Positions 23,260 through 35,828 of a stretch of 64,000 nt of DNA are shown in pieces. Both the position numbers and the translations under genes were made by a program. The notes beneath the pieces were generated by a model. That model was not told the origin of the DNA. It saw only the letters and a list, made by a program, of their open reading frames with translations, and searched no databases. This DNA is from Alligator mississippiensis (Eukaryota; Chordata; Crocodylia; Alligatoridae). The first letter of the stretch is position 1. Each line of letters starts with the position of its first letter. The stretch covers positions 40,795,319 through 40,859,318 of the forward strand of contig NC_081831.1 in the NCBI RefSeq assembly GCF_030867095.1. Reading direction: 5' to 3'.

Positions 23260-24340
23260 AAGGAATCCTTGACATGGTGACAAAACGATTAAGATCAGGG
23301 TGCAAGTATGGGCCCTCCTCTGGAGTCCATCTGAGAGGTTTGGGGGGAACTGCACCTCAAGCTGTGGACAAGCAAAACTTGTGACATGGATGACACTGTG
23401 TGTGTTAAGGCGCAGCAGGGTGACAGCTGCAGGGATGGTGGCCCCTGCTGTGGTCACGATGCCTGCCAGCTATTGAGGATATAGGTGCAGGGGGGTTCTG
23501 GGGCCCTGCACTCCTAGCTACTGACAGATAAAACTCATGACATGGGTGCTTGTGGGACTGACTGTGTCTGTCTCCCGGCAGTTGATTGTCTGTATTGATT
23601 CTTTGCTCTCCTTAGTTTGGTTTTGTAAGTGCTAATTGACAGCAATTAACTGGCTACATTAGCTAGGTCCAATGTATTGAGCTGGTCCCTGAGTGAATCA
23701 TGATTGATTGGTAACTGGTAATACAGTAGCTTAGCAGCCAGGCCTGCAGTAGTGTCTCCCAGGCCCCAAGACAGACACGGCAGTCCCTCAAGCACCCATG
23801 GCACAAATTTTGCCTGTCAGCAGCTATGGGTGCAGGGCCCCAGAACCCCCATGCACTGATCTTTTCAACAGCTGGCAGGCATCATGGCTGCAGCAAAAGC
23901 CACCATCTCTGCAGCTGTCACCCCGCTGTGCCTTAACACATGCAGTGTCACTCATGTCATGAGTTTTCCTTCACCACAGCTTGAAGTGCAGTTCCCCCCA
24001 AGCCCCTGCACCGATCTTGAAACTTGGCAGGCTTTGTGGCCTCAGCAATAGCTACCAGTCCTGCAGTTTTGACCCTGCTGTGTTGTAACACATAGACATG
24101 ACAGGGGTTTTGCTTTCAAGAATTTGGGGTACAGTTTCCCCTAAACTCCTACACCGATCTTCATGCACTCTGCAGAGTCTACCACCCCTGCAAGTTTCAT
24201 CCAAATTGGACAAAAAAACAACAAAATTATAGATATTTCATTGATTTCCCCCATTACACCCTATGGCCGGATCTCCAAAGTGGCTCCAAAGTACTTTAGG
24301 AAGCTTAACAAGGCCAGTGCTTCAACCCGGACATGCTGTA
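23260..24340. repeat. Inverted-repeat block built from the 150-bp hAT-internal unit
   Basis: The left arm (about 23320-23600) carries the unit seen in 19950-20395 in plus orientation; the right arm (about 23740-24250) carries two to three units in minus orientation, with GATCTT-type phrases at about 23859, 24010 and 24153. The right arm continues into AT-rich sequence and a CCCATTACACCCTATGG phrase, which mirrors CCCATAGGCTATAATGG at about 19890. The centre near 23600-23740 is unique. This looks like a foldback relative of the 19721-22872 element. Its outer ends are not clear. Confidence 0.65.
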
Positions 24341-24639
24341 AAGCTGTGTAATGGTGGCCAACCTTAATACTAGTCAAGCATCTATTTTAGCCCTTGTTTT
24401 TATCTCTGTGCATACTCTTGAGCCAGCCTGCACTACCACAGACTTTTTTGCTTGGTTCTTCCATATCCTCAGCGTCATCTCCCCTTGCCCCTTTGCATGA
24501 CAGTTCCAGTCTTGCTGTTGCTGTAACATCTATTTTCTCTCCAGCAGCTTCTCTTCACCGCTCCACTCCGCGAACTCATCCACACTTTGCAAATCTGATC
24601 TGAAAAGAATATTCTTCATTGGTGACCCTTATGAAAAAT

Positions 24640-24860
24640 CTTTCCATAAAGACCTCAAATACTATAGATTACAAAGCTAGGGTCCATTTATGGATATGCC
24701 AATTGTCAAAAAATTTTTTGACATAGCATAGTATCTGATGAAGTAGATTGTTGCCAACAAAAGCTGATGCCCTCCCTGAACTAGTTAGTCTCTAAAGTGC
24801 TACCATGCCCTACCTTCTACGTGACTATTTTTGATGAAACTGAAAAGCTTTGTGTGTCAC
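24640..24860 (+). mobile_element. Retroelement tail with hammerhead-like motif
   Basis: The stretch contains CTGATGA (24735-24741), a short spacer, a CAAAAGCTGATGC phrase and then CTAGTTAGTCTCTAAAGTGC. This matches a common sauropsid repeat tail, and its layout matches the Penelope-type tails at 53141 and 62041. The upstream extent is undefined. Only the tail is recognised; there is no coding sequence. Confidence 0.55.
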
Positions 24861-26640
24861 TTTCAACATTTTTCAATGGAAAAAGTTAAAGTTTTATTAA
24901 GATAAGATTGATTTTTAGATTAATTTTATTTAGACCTTCATATCAAAAGTATATATGCATAATATTTTAACATAAAGTAAAAGTGAATTAAAGCAATAAA
25001 GCTGAAGCAAAACACATGATAGAGAACAAGGTGGTTTTTATTGAATTTATACTGTACAAGAAACTTTCAAAATCTCAGCATTGCATGGTAATTTATTGTG
25101 ATTCCCAACATTTTGGGGGGGAAAAAAACCCAAAATCAATTTCCCACAAAACAGAAATTCTAGTTCTATCTCTATCCTAACTGTTGGGCTGAAATTCAAG
25201 CCCTACTTCTCTGTGGGCAACTTCTCTATGTGATTAACCACAAGCCTTACTTCTCTATGTGATTAACCACTGGCACTTGTCCAATAATCAGTCAGAAGCT
25301 TTATCGACTACAAAATTATCCATTAAACATAAAGCAATTAATCAACTGGGGTTGCCAGTATACAAGTAGTCAACTTTACTGGGATTGTTGGAATATAAAC
25401 AGACAGTTACCAAAAACTGAGCACGTTAATGTGACTCCTCGCCACTTCACAGTATGTCTAGAGCTGTTACTTGAGGTATTCTCCACAGCCAGTTGTACTG
25501 GGTGAGCTTCCTCGGTTGTGCAGTTGTTCCAAGTCTGAAGGCTTGGTTTTTCTTTAGAAATCCATGCAGGTGATTCAGATAGCATACAGCAAACACTGAC
25601 TTCACTTGCTTAGGCTATTTAACCCTTTAGTGATGTCACCATCATCAATGCTAGCTAAGTTTGTTATATAATACTAGCCAGTTGCCTGTCAAGAAGGGGT
25701 GGGTGGGGACAGAGGCCTGTGTCCCTTCCCTTCCCCCCCCCTTGGGCCAGGGCTGAGACTGGGGCCATTCCCCCTCTCCCACACACTGCTTTGGGCCATA
25801 ATCCCCCTGCCTTTCCTGCTCCCCCCCCCCCCCCATTTCCTGCTGTCTACCTTCCCTCACAGCTGTTGTTGGGGGTGGGGAGGTCACCGGCCAGGGGGCT
25901 CCAAGGAGCAGACCTGGTTGTGGGGGGGGGGGGAGGCCAGCAGTGCCTCACTCTGTCACCTCTGTTATGGTGATCCAGTCCCTGTCATCCCCCTCCCCTC
26001 TGACCCCTCAGTTCCCATTGTCATGGTGGTGCTCTGCTGTCTGTCCCTGTCTGCATAGGGCACTCTGAGTGGATGCTAAGACAGCCAATCAGAGCATGAT
26101 TAAAGTGTTATGGCCAGACAGACAGACTTAGGCTTTTATAATTATATAATATTTTGGCTTATAGATCCTAAGAGTACAATAGCACATCCTTACACATTGG
26201 GAACATTTTCCTGTTATTTAACAGGAAAATTAGTTTATCAGGAATATTTTCCTGTTATATGCCTCATGATCTACTACTTTAATTCACTAGACTGTGCACT
26301 TTGCACACTTCCCTGCCTATGGGAAGCCATTAGAGAAATCATGCTTCAGGAGACACTATCTTTTGGAGTGACTGATGCACAGAGGTTAGGCAATGTCCTG
26401 TAACATGCATTCACACAACACAGACTGGTTAGTTGTACTGGGTCTACTACATCTGGAGTTTTACTGTTGTGAGAAGGGAGGCAGGAGCCCTGCCCTAGCA
26501 TGACCCAGACCCTGATCAGCATGCCCCAATACTTACCATAGAAACAGAGATGGGCAACAGCTGGGAAGAGACCCAAACATGGATGCCAGAACAGGCACAA
26601 GCTTGGCAGTTTCACAGCTGCCTGAGCCTGTGTATTGGTG
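24861..26640. other. Intron 1 sequence with homopolymer C/G tracts
   Basis: No exon is visible. C- and G-runs of 8-14 bases lie near 25731-25742, 25820-25834 and 25922-25935. Two similar AT-rich phrases (TTATATAATACTAGCC near 25664 and ATTATATAATATTTTGGC near 26142) bracket the GC-rich block, which suggests an unrecognised inserted element between them. Confidence 0.4.
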
Positions 26641-27665
26641 AGAGCTGGGGGCATGGCTCCTGAGCAGCTGTGGGCTGCTCAAAAGCCAGCTAGAGAACCA
26701 GCTGGCGGTGAGCCGGGGAGAGAGAGGAAAGACACCATCTGGGAGATGCCAGCTCCAGAGCTGGGAGGTTCCAGCTCTAGCCCCAGCTACTTGGGAAAGA
26801 AGCCAGGGGACCCTGGCTGGTGTGGCTGGAGGCAGGCTCGGGGATCAGCAAGGCCAAAGGAGCCCCACTGAGGGGCAACAACAAGGAGGGACACTGCTGG
26901 GGAGTGGCCCAGCTCTGACCAGGAGCCCAAGTACTGTGGTTGAGGGCGGACCCTCAAGCCCACAGCTATCCTCAGACAGCCTCGGAGGAGGCAAAGCACA
27001 GTGAACTGCGGGTCCCTGGAAGGAGTAGAGGGGTGATGCCAGTGGGAAAGACCAGGAAGATGGGACCTCAGGTCAGCTGGGCTCCAGGGTGGGGATGCCA
27101 GAAGAACTGATAGGTAAGGGGCATAGGGTCACACCCAGGACCCCCATCTGTGGGAAGGGAGGGGCCAAATAAGTGCCGTGAAGGGAGAGAAAAAGGGACC
27201 ACAAGAGAGAGAGGGAGATGATCTCAAGACCCCCACCAGCAGATGCCGGGGTTTTCAGTTAAGTTACAGTGGACCCTGGCTGGGGCAAGTTTATTTTCTA
27301 GAAGAGGGGAAACCAGCCCGAAGACAAGGGGTGGACCCCTGAAGGTTAAAGGCCATGAAGACCCAGCCCTTTCAAGGTGGGCAGTGTGGGGAAGACCTGA
27401 GGGGAGCAGCATCTACCCAGGCTGAGGATGTGGTAAGAGTGGGGTAAAGGGGAGGTTTGGAGCCCCACAAAGAAACCCACAGGGTTGAGACCCCTCCAGG
27501 CCCCCAACAGGGGACTGCCTTCTCACCAAGAACACCAAAGACACGACAGGTGAGAAAAGGGGCAGCGCTCAGACCATCTAGGAGGTACCAGAATAGTGTT
27601 TCACCCTGACATCACTGGGGGGCAAGGCGCCAACAAAGAGGTCCCCAAAGCCTTACAACACCTAA
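26641..27665. other. GC-rich unassigned block
   Basis: About 1 kb of GC-rich, purine-rich sequence, clearly different from the AT-rich intron on both sides. Open frames on both strands are short and low in complexity. It is likely part of an unrecognised old repeat; I saw no ends or coding motifs. Confidence 0.35.
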
Positions 27666-28856
27666 CAGTGACAACCTTCGTTCTGTTTTATTTCCTTGTT
27701 TTATTCCAGGAGGAATTGAATTTTGCCCTGATCCTACAAACATATACACATGTTTAGTTAATTTCATCTGTGAATGTTAACAGGCTTGGGTGGGCTTTAA
27801 CTGGGGAATAAGAATTGGAAACAACGCTTCTGAAACATACTCAATGGAAGGCATCATTAAGGCCCAATTCTGAGCTCTCATGCAGCATTGGTAAAATAAC
27901 TGTCACTACTTGGATGAACTGGGGCTTACTTATGTGAGTAACTGTTTCCAACATCCGTTCCTTTTTTTTTTTCCTTAAAGTGACTTCCATACATTTTGTC
28001 CATGGCATTTTGTTGCAAGTACCATAGCATTACAAAGATAAATAAATGAACAGTCCCTGGCATAAAAGAAAACTGTGTGGTTAAGAAAAAGTTTAAGACA
28101 ATGCTTAAAACAAAATGCAGAGCCAGATTGTGAATACTCCCTACATGAAGAGATGGGTTGGAGAAAGGCACATGGAAAGATCACTTGGCCTATCCAATGC
28201 CCAGTCATACAGCCTTGGGCAGGGACTGCCCAGTTTCTATCATGGGTCTGGTTCTAAGCAATTGCTGGCATTTGTGATCCCTGTGGGGTTGTGGCTGGAA
28301 GACATTGGGACAGTCTCCCTTTGCTTACTTGAAGTCCTCATTCAGATAGTGGCATGGCAACAGAGCAATCTCCCCCAGCCAGACATGCTGTGTGCTACTG
28401 AACTAGTGCTACCCTGAGTCACAGGGCTTTACTAACATCTTTTCTGTAGTTAACATATTGGTATGGAGTCCTCTGTAGTTCCTGGAACATATTTAAAAAC
28501 CAAATATCTTTCTCTGAAGGACCCAAGGGCTTAGATCCCATGAGACTGAGGAGATTCATTGCATTCAGTGAACCCAGCAAGACTGTAGGCAAGTTCTATC
28601 CAGTTCTTCATCAGATGTACTTGAATCCTGACCAACAGCAGCTTCCTAATATTCCAGTCCTGGACCCCCTCACAGTTTTATCAGTACATTTCTTCACTGC
28701 ACTGCCCCCTGTTCTTTCATAGCCCTACCCATGCTCCTCCATACTGCCTTGCTGTCTTCCCCGTCTCCACTATTCTAGCCCCAGACCCCCTCATAGCTCA
28801 GCCAGTTCAACTCAGTCCCACTCTGTAGCACTTACTGTCTGTCATTCCTATGTTGA
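27666..28856. other. Intron 1 sequence, nothing recognised
   Basis: No exon or named repeat is visible in this stretch. Confidence 0.45.
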
Positions 28857-29125
28857 GAGCCCTTCAAATCAAGTTGCTCTTTTCAGCATTGAATGGGAGG
28901 CATGTAGGCCTGCAAATGTTGACCTAATGGCCAACTGCATTTACATGGCACCTATCCTGGCAGGATCTAGAAACAGAGATGATTTTTGGTGCTGGTTCCA
29001 TCATTTTATGCACTGGAGCCTTACCTCCTAAACATGTTGTTACCTGAGCTGTACTATTTTGTAAGTTATCATTCACATATATCAAACTGGAGCAAAATGG
29101 AAAGTACACTAATGGATCTGAGCAG
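28857..29125. repeat. Dispersed 300-bp repeat, copy 2
   Basis: Direct-orientation partner of 18719-19017; see that entry. This copy is slightly shorter because of small gaps. Confidence 0.8.
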
Positions 29126-31016
29126 ATATGCATAGTTGTATTCTATAGAACTCCTGTGATTCCAATTCTGGGACCCCTGGACACACCTCAAATCTGATCT
29201 GCATCAAACATACTATTGCCACACTTCACCCAACTGTCTAATGTTTCTCATTTCTGGTGAGATTCCCTGCCTTGCTACCCTAGTCCTAGGGCTAAGTATC
29301 TCTGTCGTGTTCTGTAATACCCGCTTTTTCTCACAGCTTGCGTAATGTTTCCTAATCCTGGTCTACAGTACCCTTGAAACTTCACAGTCTTCACACAACA
29401 CATCTAATGCTACTCATTCCTGACTCATGTTATTCCTTGCTATTCCACATAAAAGCAAAAAATTATTTCAATGAATCTTAGTCCTTAATTCCAGGGCCCT
29501 GTCCCACTGCAATGATGTGCTTAAGGTGTAACCTTCGCAGTGCTGCTAAATCCAGCAAGGAAATCTTGACCTTCCTAAAGTCAATGGGAATACTCTTATT
29601 TATTCTACTGGTACTAGAATTTACATTGTTTGGGAAATATATTGCCAACACTCAACACTGCTAGAAAATTAATCCTGTCCCTCCCTCCCCATTTGCCAAA
29701 AAAACAGTTCCTGATACTGGTACCTCATGCTCACTCCCTCTACCACAGCTAACGCATATAAACATCATCCCAGCTTTTTAGTAGCTAACTGAAGCAACTC
29801 TGTATCCCTGAAAATTAGGAATGTGTCTTTTTTTTAAAGCTAAAGCCTGTTGTCCCCATTGATTTGTCAGACAACAGCACCTTGCCCTGGTTTCTGGAAA
29901 CCTTCGAAGACTGGCATTAAAGGGATCCTTCATACTTTGAATAATTTTTTTGGCCTTCTAAATTAAGGGCTTTCAGCTGCAAGCTTTTGGGGGTTCATAA
30001 AAGGCAGCTCTGCCTGCTATTTCAATACAGGGTCTTTTCTGAGCTGAAATTCCCAGGTGTGCCAGCTATGTGGTGGTATGATGTGGATGTGTGTGCATCA
30101 CAACAAACACTATTTATACAACCTGTTTCTTGGCAATTCCATTGAAAGGTGCATCACCACAATGAGACACATAAACAGGGAAAGACTGTTAATTATACAA
30201 TAACATTACAATAGAAGTAAAATTGAGCATTAATATAAAATCTCTATATAGTATAAATGCAGTACATCTGAGCAGCCATTCAAAGTACCTTGGGCCCTCA
30301 TGCCCAAATTTAATGATATTTATGGCAGAGTCACTAGACTGAAGGTAGACCTAACTGTCTGGAAACAAAATATTTGGAGACCATGGATCATCAAACTCTA
30401 AAAATGCTAAATGCATCGGACATCTGGATAAACTCGTCATTGTGGTCTGGAGTAACGGAGTAGAGCAGCAATGGGCGATTAGACTTTTATTGGACTTCTG
30501 GCATGCACAACCTTCCAGGTGTGGGCAAATATGTGTGATAGGCACAATAATGTGGACTAGAACAATGACCAAGCCTCTGAGATTACAAGAGGGATAGAAG
30601 AAAGGTGGGCAATGATACAAATGTAAAGGAAAGAATGTTAATCACCTTGGGATTTTACTGGAAGCTAGCAAAGAGCCTCTGAAGTGGTTCAGATATTTTG
30701 AGCTCACTAGCTCTAAACTCTAGAAAATGCTGTTACTTGTGCATTGAACCTGAGAGCAATAAATTGCACTAGCCATGGCTTGATAGGGAAGGAGTCTGTT
30801 CTAGCCATTTCAAGCCATATATGTGATAGATCATAGGGCCTGTCATGTCCTTGTGTATCACATCATTTGGAAATGAGACTTGGGGCATAATTCCTCTTTT
30901 GATAGTATGCTTACATTTGTTATTAAGTAGGCAGGAACCAAGGTAGCACTACTAGTAAAGACAGTAAGATGGGGAAAAAGATGCAGTAATCAGAAACCAC
31001 CAGGCTCATTCTACTG
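29126..31016. other. Intron 1 sequence, nothing recognised
   Basis: No exon, RNA gene or named repeat is visible in this stretch. Confidence 0.45.
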
Positions 31017-31021
31017 ATGAG

Positions 31022-31778
31022 TGTTAGACCCCGATTCCATGTGATGCCCAACAACTAGGGAGATGACGATCCAATTGCCCATGGATCCTGTTACTCAATA
31101 GCCAAAGCAAGCAGGGAGCAAACACCAGCACACATTGCTTACAAGAGCTTTATTCAATTCCCAAAAAACAACAAACCGGGGACCCACCCTGAACAATAGT
31201 TATTTCCACATTTATACACTTTGGTTTATATTCATTAACATTCACTCCACCTTCATCCCTCCTTCTGTTCCACCCATTTCTCCTCCCATCTCAAGCTCCG
31301 CCTCTGTTTAGTGTTTGCTTCATTAGCATAGAATTTCCTATGCATTTCATTCATTTACATGTCTTTTTGCTATGAGCACGTCTAAGACCTTGACTTCTCT
31401 TCTTCGACTTGGGCAGACTTGGACTAAAACCCGGAAGCTTCTGGAGGCTTCTTTACCATTCACCGTTTTGCATATATTCATCTCAGATTCTGTTTCCAAT
31501 TATGTGTTGTTTTCCATATTCCAATCTGTTTTTCTCTCCCAAGTTGTACCATCTTCCACATTCCTAAAACGTCACCTCATCCACAGCACACAGACTCATA
31601 CAGATTAACTTGCTGCTTTTTCCTCAGAAAATGGTTGACACAGTTAAGATGGTTACTTAGCATAAGCAAATGGCTGGCTTAGATATCACTCTGCCTTGTG
31701 GTCAGCAGGCCACAGGTCATGCCTATATTCAGCTGCAAATCCAGTGCTCCCTAAGATCCAAATATTGTCACCCTAACA
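31022..31778 (-). mobile_element. Solo LTR of an endogenous retrovirus-like element, minus strand
   Basis: The ends TGTTAG and CTAACA form the short inverted repeat of an LTR. The 5-bp flanks ATGAG (31017-31021 and 31779-31783) are identical, a typical LTR-element target duplication. Read on the minus strand, a TATA-like box (about 31210) precedes an AATAAA signal (31149-31154). No internal genes are attached, so it is a solo LTR left by recombination between two LTRs. A related copy lies at 60116-60969. The visible divergence between the two suggests an old family; the class is not determined. Confidence 0.85.
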
Positions 31779-31783
31779 ATGAG

Positions 31784-32258
31784 GATGGTCACATTTAAGC
31801 CTCAAAGGGGGAAATTTTTGGAGCTTAAACCTACTTTGTCTTTTAGGCCCCTCCACCTTCATACTTGGTGAAGGATACCCTCCAGAGCTCTCTTCAAAAC
31901 CACCAAATGGAACAGTTTCTTAGTGCAGCCTCCTTGGCACTGCTAACATGGCCTTGCAAGAGATGGTTTTTGTTACAGAACTTGTATTTCCAAAGGATGC
32001 ATCCACAAATGCAAGCACGTGTGCTTGAAGCAGCTCAAATAGAAGCAGTGAAAATTTCAGCTGAAGCTATTTGCCTCAGTGCACATGCTTGTACATGCAC
32101 TTTGTTGTGGAGCAAATTGTGCCACTTGGGGCAAAATAACCCTGCCTGGCTCCTCCTGAATCTGCAACCAGGGGAAGCTAGAGCCTGGGACCAGCACCTG
32201 TGCTGGCCCCATCAGCATAAAAACCTGCCCTGGCCAGCAGCTCAGGGCTACTTGCCCT
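31784..32258. other. Intron 1 sequence between the solo LTR and the Tx1 array
   Basis: No exon is seen. It may include extra 5' sequence of the first Tx1 LINE, because the second copy's upstream flank is the first copy's 3' end and gives no independent boundary. A 159-residue open frame at 31865-32344 runs from here into the LINE and shows no motif. Confidence 0.4.
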
Positions 32259-33355
32259 CAGGAGCTTCTGGGGGAGGAGCCTCTGGGAGAAAGTTAGCCA
32301 TGCCCCTTCCTGTCCCAGGATGTTGCTATTGCTGGTTGCTGTAAGCTTGGTCCCAAGAGCTTCTGGGGAGAAGATGGCCAGGCCCTTTCCTGCCTCCGGC
32401 TACTCCTAGCTGCTGGCTTGGTCTCAGAGCTTTTAAAAGTAAGTTTGCCACACCTGCTTCTGCCTTGGGTTGCTGCTGCTGCTATGGCTACCCCCCATCA
32501 GGGGGTTTCCTCTGCAGCATGTTGCTGCCCCCCTTGGGGAGGGGCCAAATGCACTGCACTGCTCTGCAGTTCTGGCACGCCTGTTCCAGCCTGCTGTCCA
32601 GCACACCACCAGTCTGCAGTCAGGGGACAGCCTGGGGAAGGAGCCTGCGCTGCCTGTAGGTCCCTCCCCCACCATCACTGCTGGAGCCTAAAGGTGCCTT
32701 GCCTGCCCCAGCTGCCTTGGCAGGCCAACCTCCACTTTCACCAGAAGCACACCCTGAGTGGCTGAACTGGATAGCTTGTATCATCACAGCTGCTGTTGCT
32801 GCTGCTATTGTTCTGCTGCTACCCCTTCTCAGGAGAGAGGCAGATTCCCTGCTGCACCACCTTGCACCACCTGACACCACACCTGCGCTGGATTACTCCC
32901 TAACTGACTGATTGCTCCTGCCCTTCCCCACAGCTGCCTCACTGCATCTGATCCTGGTTCATTTTCCTGCCTACTACTCTGCTGTTGAGCACCTGGCTGG
33001 AGGCTTGTGGGGCTCCTGGCCAGAACTGCAACAAACAAAGCCCCTCCATTGCTTCAGCCATTGTTTACATTTGCCTCAGCAGCCTTTCTTGTGTGTTCTT
33101 GCCCTTGTCTGGTAAGACTTCCCCTGCCCTAATGTTTGTTGTGTGGCTGAGTAAGCCAGCTTGAGTTTACCCTGCATGTGGGCGTGTGCCCCCTCCCCGA
33201 CTTTCTCAAAGCATAGCCCTCCCACTTTTTTTTCATTTGAGGTTGTAGCTCGGTGAACTTCAGCCCCCTTCCTCCCTACACCCCTTCTCCTCCACAACCC
33301 CAGCCTGCCCCTACTAGATACTTCTGTTTTCTTTTTTTGTCTTCCTTCCCTGCCA

Positions 33356-35732
33356 TTGTTTCACATGAGGGCAGGGAAGCTTCTGTGGGGGGGGGCAGAT
33401 GCCCCCACAGCACTTCCTGCAGCTCCCACTATTGGGGCAGATCCCAGCCAAGCCCCCAAGGGGATGCATGTCCCTGCAGCCTCCAGCCCGGTGGCAGAGT
33501 CTGACCAACCTCCTCTGTGGGGTTCAGAAGCCTGCAACCTCTGCTGCAGGGGCACACAGGATTCCAGTAGGGAGCCAACAGGGTCAGGGGGTCCCCCCTT
33601 GCCAGACTTCCCCCTGGAGGGGTTCCCAAGCCCCCTTTCCCATTATCAGGGACCAAGGGCAAAGGCAGTGGGAAGGGCTTCTCTTCCACCTCCTCCACAG
33701 CTGGGGGTGGAAAGGGCAAGGGCCCTGCCTCTAAGTCTAGACCACCAGTGCCTGAGGGAACCAGGTGTGCTACACCAGTCAACACACCCACTCAGTCTGT
33801 CCCTGGCTTGAGCCCTGGCCCCACCAGCATAGCCCCCCAGCAGCTATGCACAAGAAGCTGTGGTGTGACCTGAAGCTGGGGGGCCTGGACCCTCCAAGGC
33901 CTACCCTTCCAGCTCAGGTGATTGGGGCCACCTTTCCGGCAGTCACCTGCAGGCAGTAGGTGAAGTGCCAACTTCTCAAGTGGGAGAACCTGCACTTTGA
34001 GACGTGGATGCAGGCCTTGGCTGGGGATCATGGTGGCCTCCAGCTTTCATGACAAGGGGTTCAGACGCCTCTGAACAAAAGTTGGTGGAGAGGGGGCTTG
34101 TGTTGGAGGATGAATACATCCCCCTCAAGCCTCTAGAAGAGCTGGGGACCAGGGTGGTCCTCAGCTCTGTCCCTCCCTATATCCCCAGTTGGGCCCAGCT
34201 GCAAATGCTGGGGAGAGTTATCTCCCTGGTGGTGGCACTGTTGTTTGGGTGCCGGGACCCCGGCCTCTGCCATGTGTGCTCTTTCTGTCACCAGGTTATG
34301 ATCCAGCTGGTAGCAGAAGCGCAGCTGGAGGCTGAGAGGTGCCTGGCATTCTTTTCAGGGGGCTCTGGTGAGGATTTTCTATACACTGGGGGACCTGTGG
34401 TGCTTCCAGTGCCATGCCCCAGGGTCCTTGCATCATGAGTGCCCCATGGGCCAGGTGGGGAGGGCATCCGTGGCTCCCATGGGCAAGAGGGGTGCTCCTA
34501 CCACCAGCACCCCTCCCCCTTCAGGGCTATCTGGTGCCTCAGCTGCAACTATGAGTTCCCCATGACCTCAAGGGACCCTGCCCCCCAAGCAAGTTTGGCA
34601 AAGTCCTGGGGAAGGTGGCAGCAACCAGGGGGAGAGAGGGAGCAGGGCCCCCCTGCCTCTAGTCATGCCCAAGCCATAGCTGCCCCACTCCCCCAACCCT
34701 CACTTTCTATTGGAGCCTCTCCATCTGAGGACCATGGCATGTCTGAGTGGGTGCAGGTCCTCTCTGGGTGCAAAGACAAGAGGAAGGCCCACCTTCCTCC
34801 CCTCTTCTCAAGAACACCACATAGGGGGGAAGGAGCAGCCCAACCTCTGGGAGCCTCCCCACTTCCACCTTATACCCCACCCCCTGGGAAATCTCAAATG
34901 GGTGATCCCTGTGGAAGAGGATTCAGGACTACTAGACAGTCCTGAACAGGAGCCCATGGAGGAAGCCCCTCATTCGGCTGACCAGGGCGTACCCCCTGAG
35001 ACCACAGGCTGAGGCCTACCCAAAGGAAGTCCTGGCATCAGAGCCTCCTCCCTCTGATCTGGGAGGTACAGAGGCCCTGAGGCTCACACTGCTGAGTCTT
35101 CAGGGAGGAGGTCCCCTTTCCCAGGATGCTGAGGGAGATGCCAAAGCCACCCTGGTGCCTGATGGGTGTCTTTCCTCTCCCTCCCAGAAAAACCTCACCT
35201 CCTGCCTTCCCCATAGTCCTGCACCAGAGGGGGTCACAGTGGGGTCCCCTAATCAACAAGCCAATCTTATCTGGGACCCTGCACAGACCCCCTGGGGCTC
35301 CAGCTCTACCTCACCATCTTGTGAAGGAGCCCCACCCTCACCCATACCCCCACCTGTGTCCCAAGAGGGTGCAGAACTTTCCCAATCCCAAGCAGAGTTC
35401 AGGGTCTTAGCAGACCAGGGGGTTCAGAAGGTGCCTAGGGAGTCTGCTGAGCCCTAGGACAAGAAGGAGGACACCTGAGAACCAGCAGGCTCCAGGGAGC
35501 CTGAAGACCTCTCAGTTCTGGCAGTTCCAAGGGATACTACTTGCATTTCTTTACCGTGACTATACCCGCTCGTCTGCCAGCAAGGTACAGATCATCTTGG
35601 ACCACTGGGGAGATTTTGACAGCATCCTCATCACTGTTAGGGCACTGGTGGGGGAAGGCAAGGGGCCCCAAAACTGCAATGTCTGGATCTATAGGCAGGC
35701 TGCAGGTTCATAGACACCCTCTATACGTATAG
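33356..35732 (+). pseudogene. Tx1 LINE copy A, ORF1 (RNA-binding, CCHC)
   Basis: ORF1 of Tx1-type LINEs encodes an RNA-binding protein that packages the element's RNA. Here it survives in several frames. Seen in order: a proline- and serine-rich N-terminus; a core with EYIPLKPLEELGTRVVLSSV (34109-34168); a zinc-knuckle remnant CFQCHAPGSLHHEC near 34402-34443, where the expected histidine of CX2CX4HX4C is serine; a long low-complexity linker; and a C-terminal block before 35732. At least three frame changes separate these parts. Confidence 0.75.
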
Positions 35733-35828
35733 GAGAGTGCTATATGAGCTGGCAGGCCCCTGCTGAGCTATCAGCAGGTGTTGAAATGCATGAGGCCCCT
35801 GCTGAACCATCTATTCCAACCCCCTAGC

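Noticed and set aside
26641-27665. GC-rich block considered as a CpG island or retroelement leader
   Set aside because: CG dinucleotides are sparse, and no primer-binding site, coding motif or terminal repeat could be defined.
31865-32344. 159-residue plus-strand open frame
   Set aside because: It crosses the boundary into the Tx1 LINE 5' UTR and has no motif or splice support.
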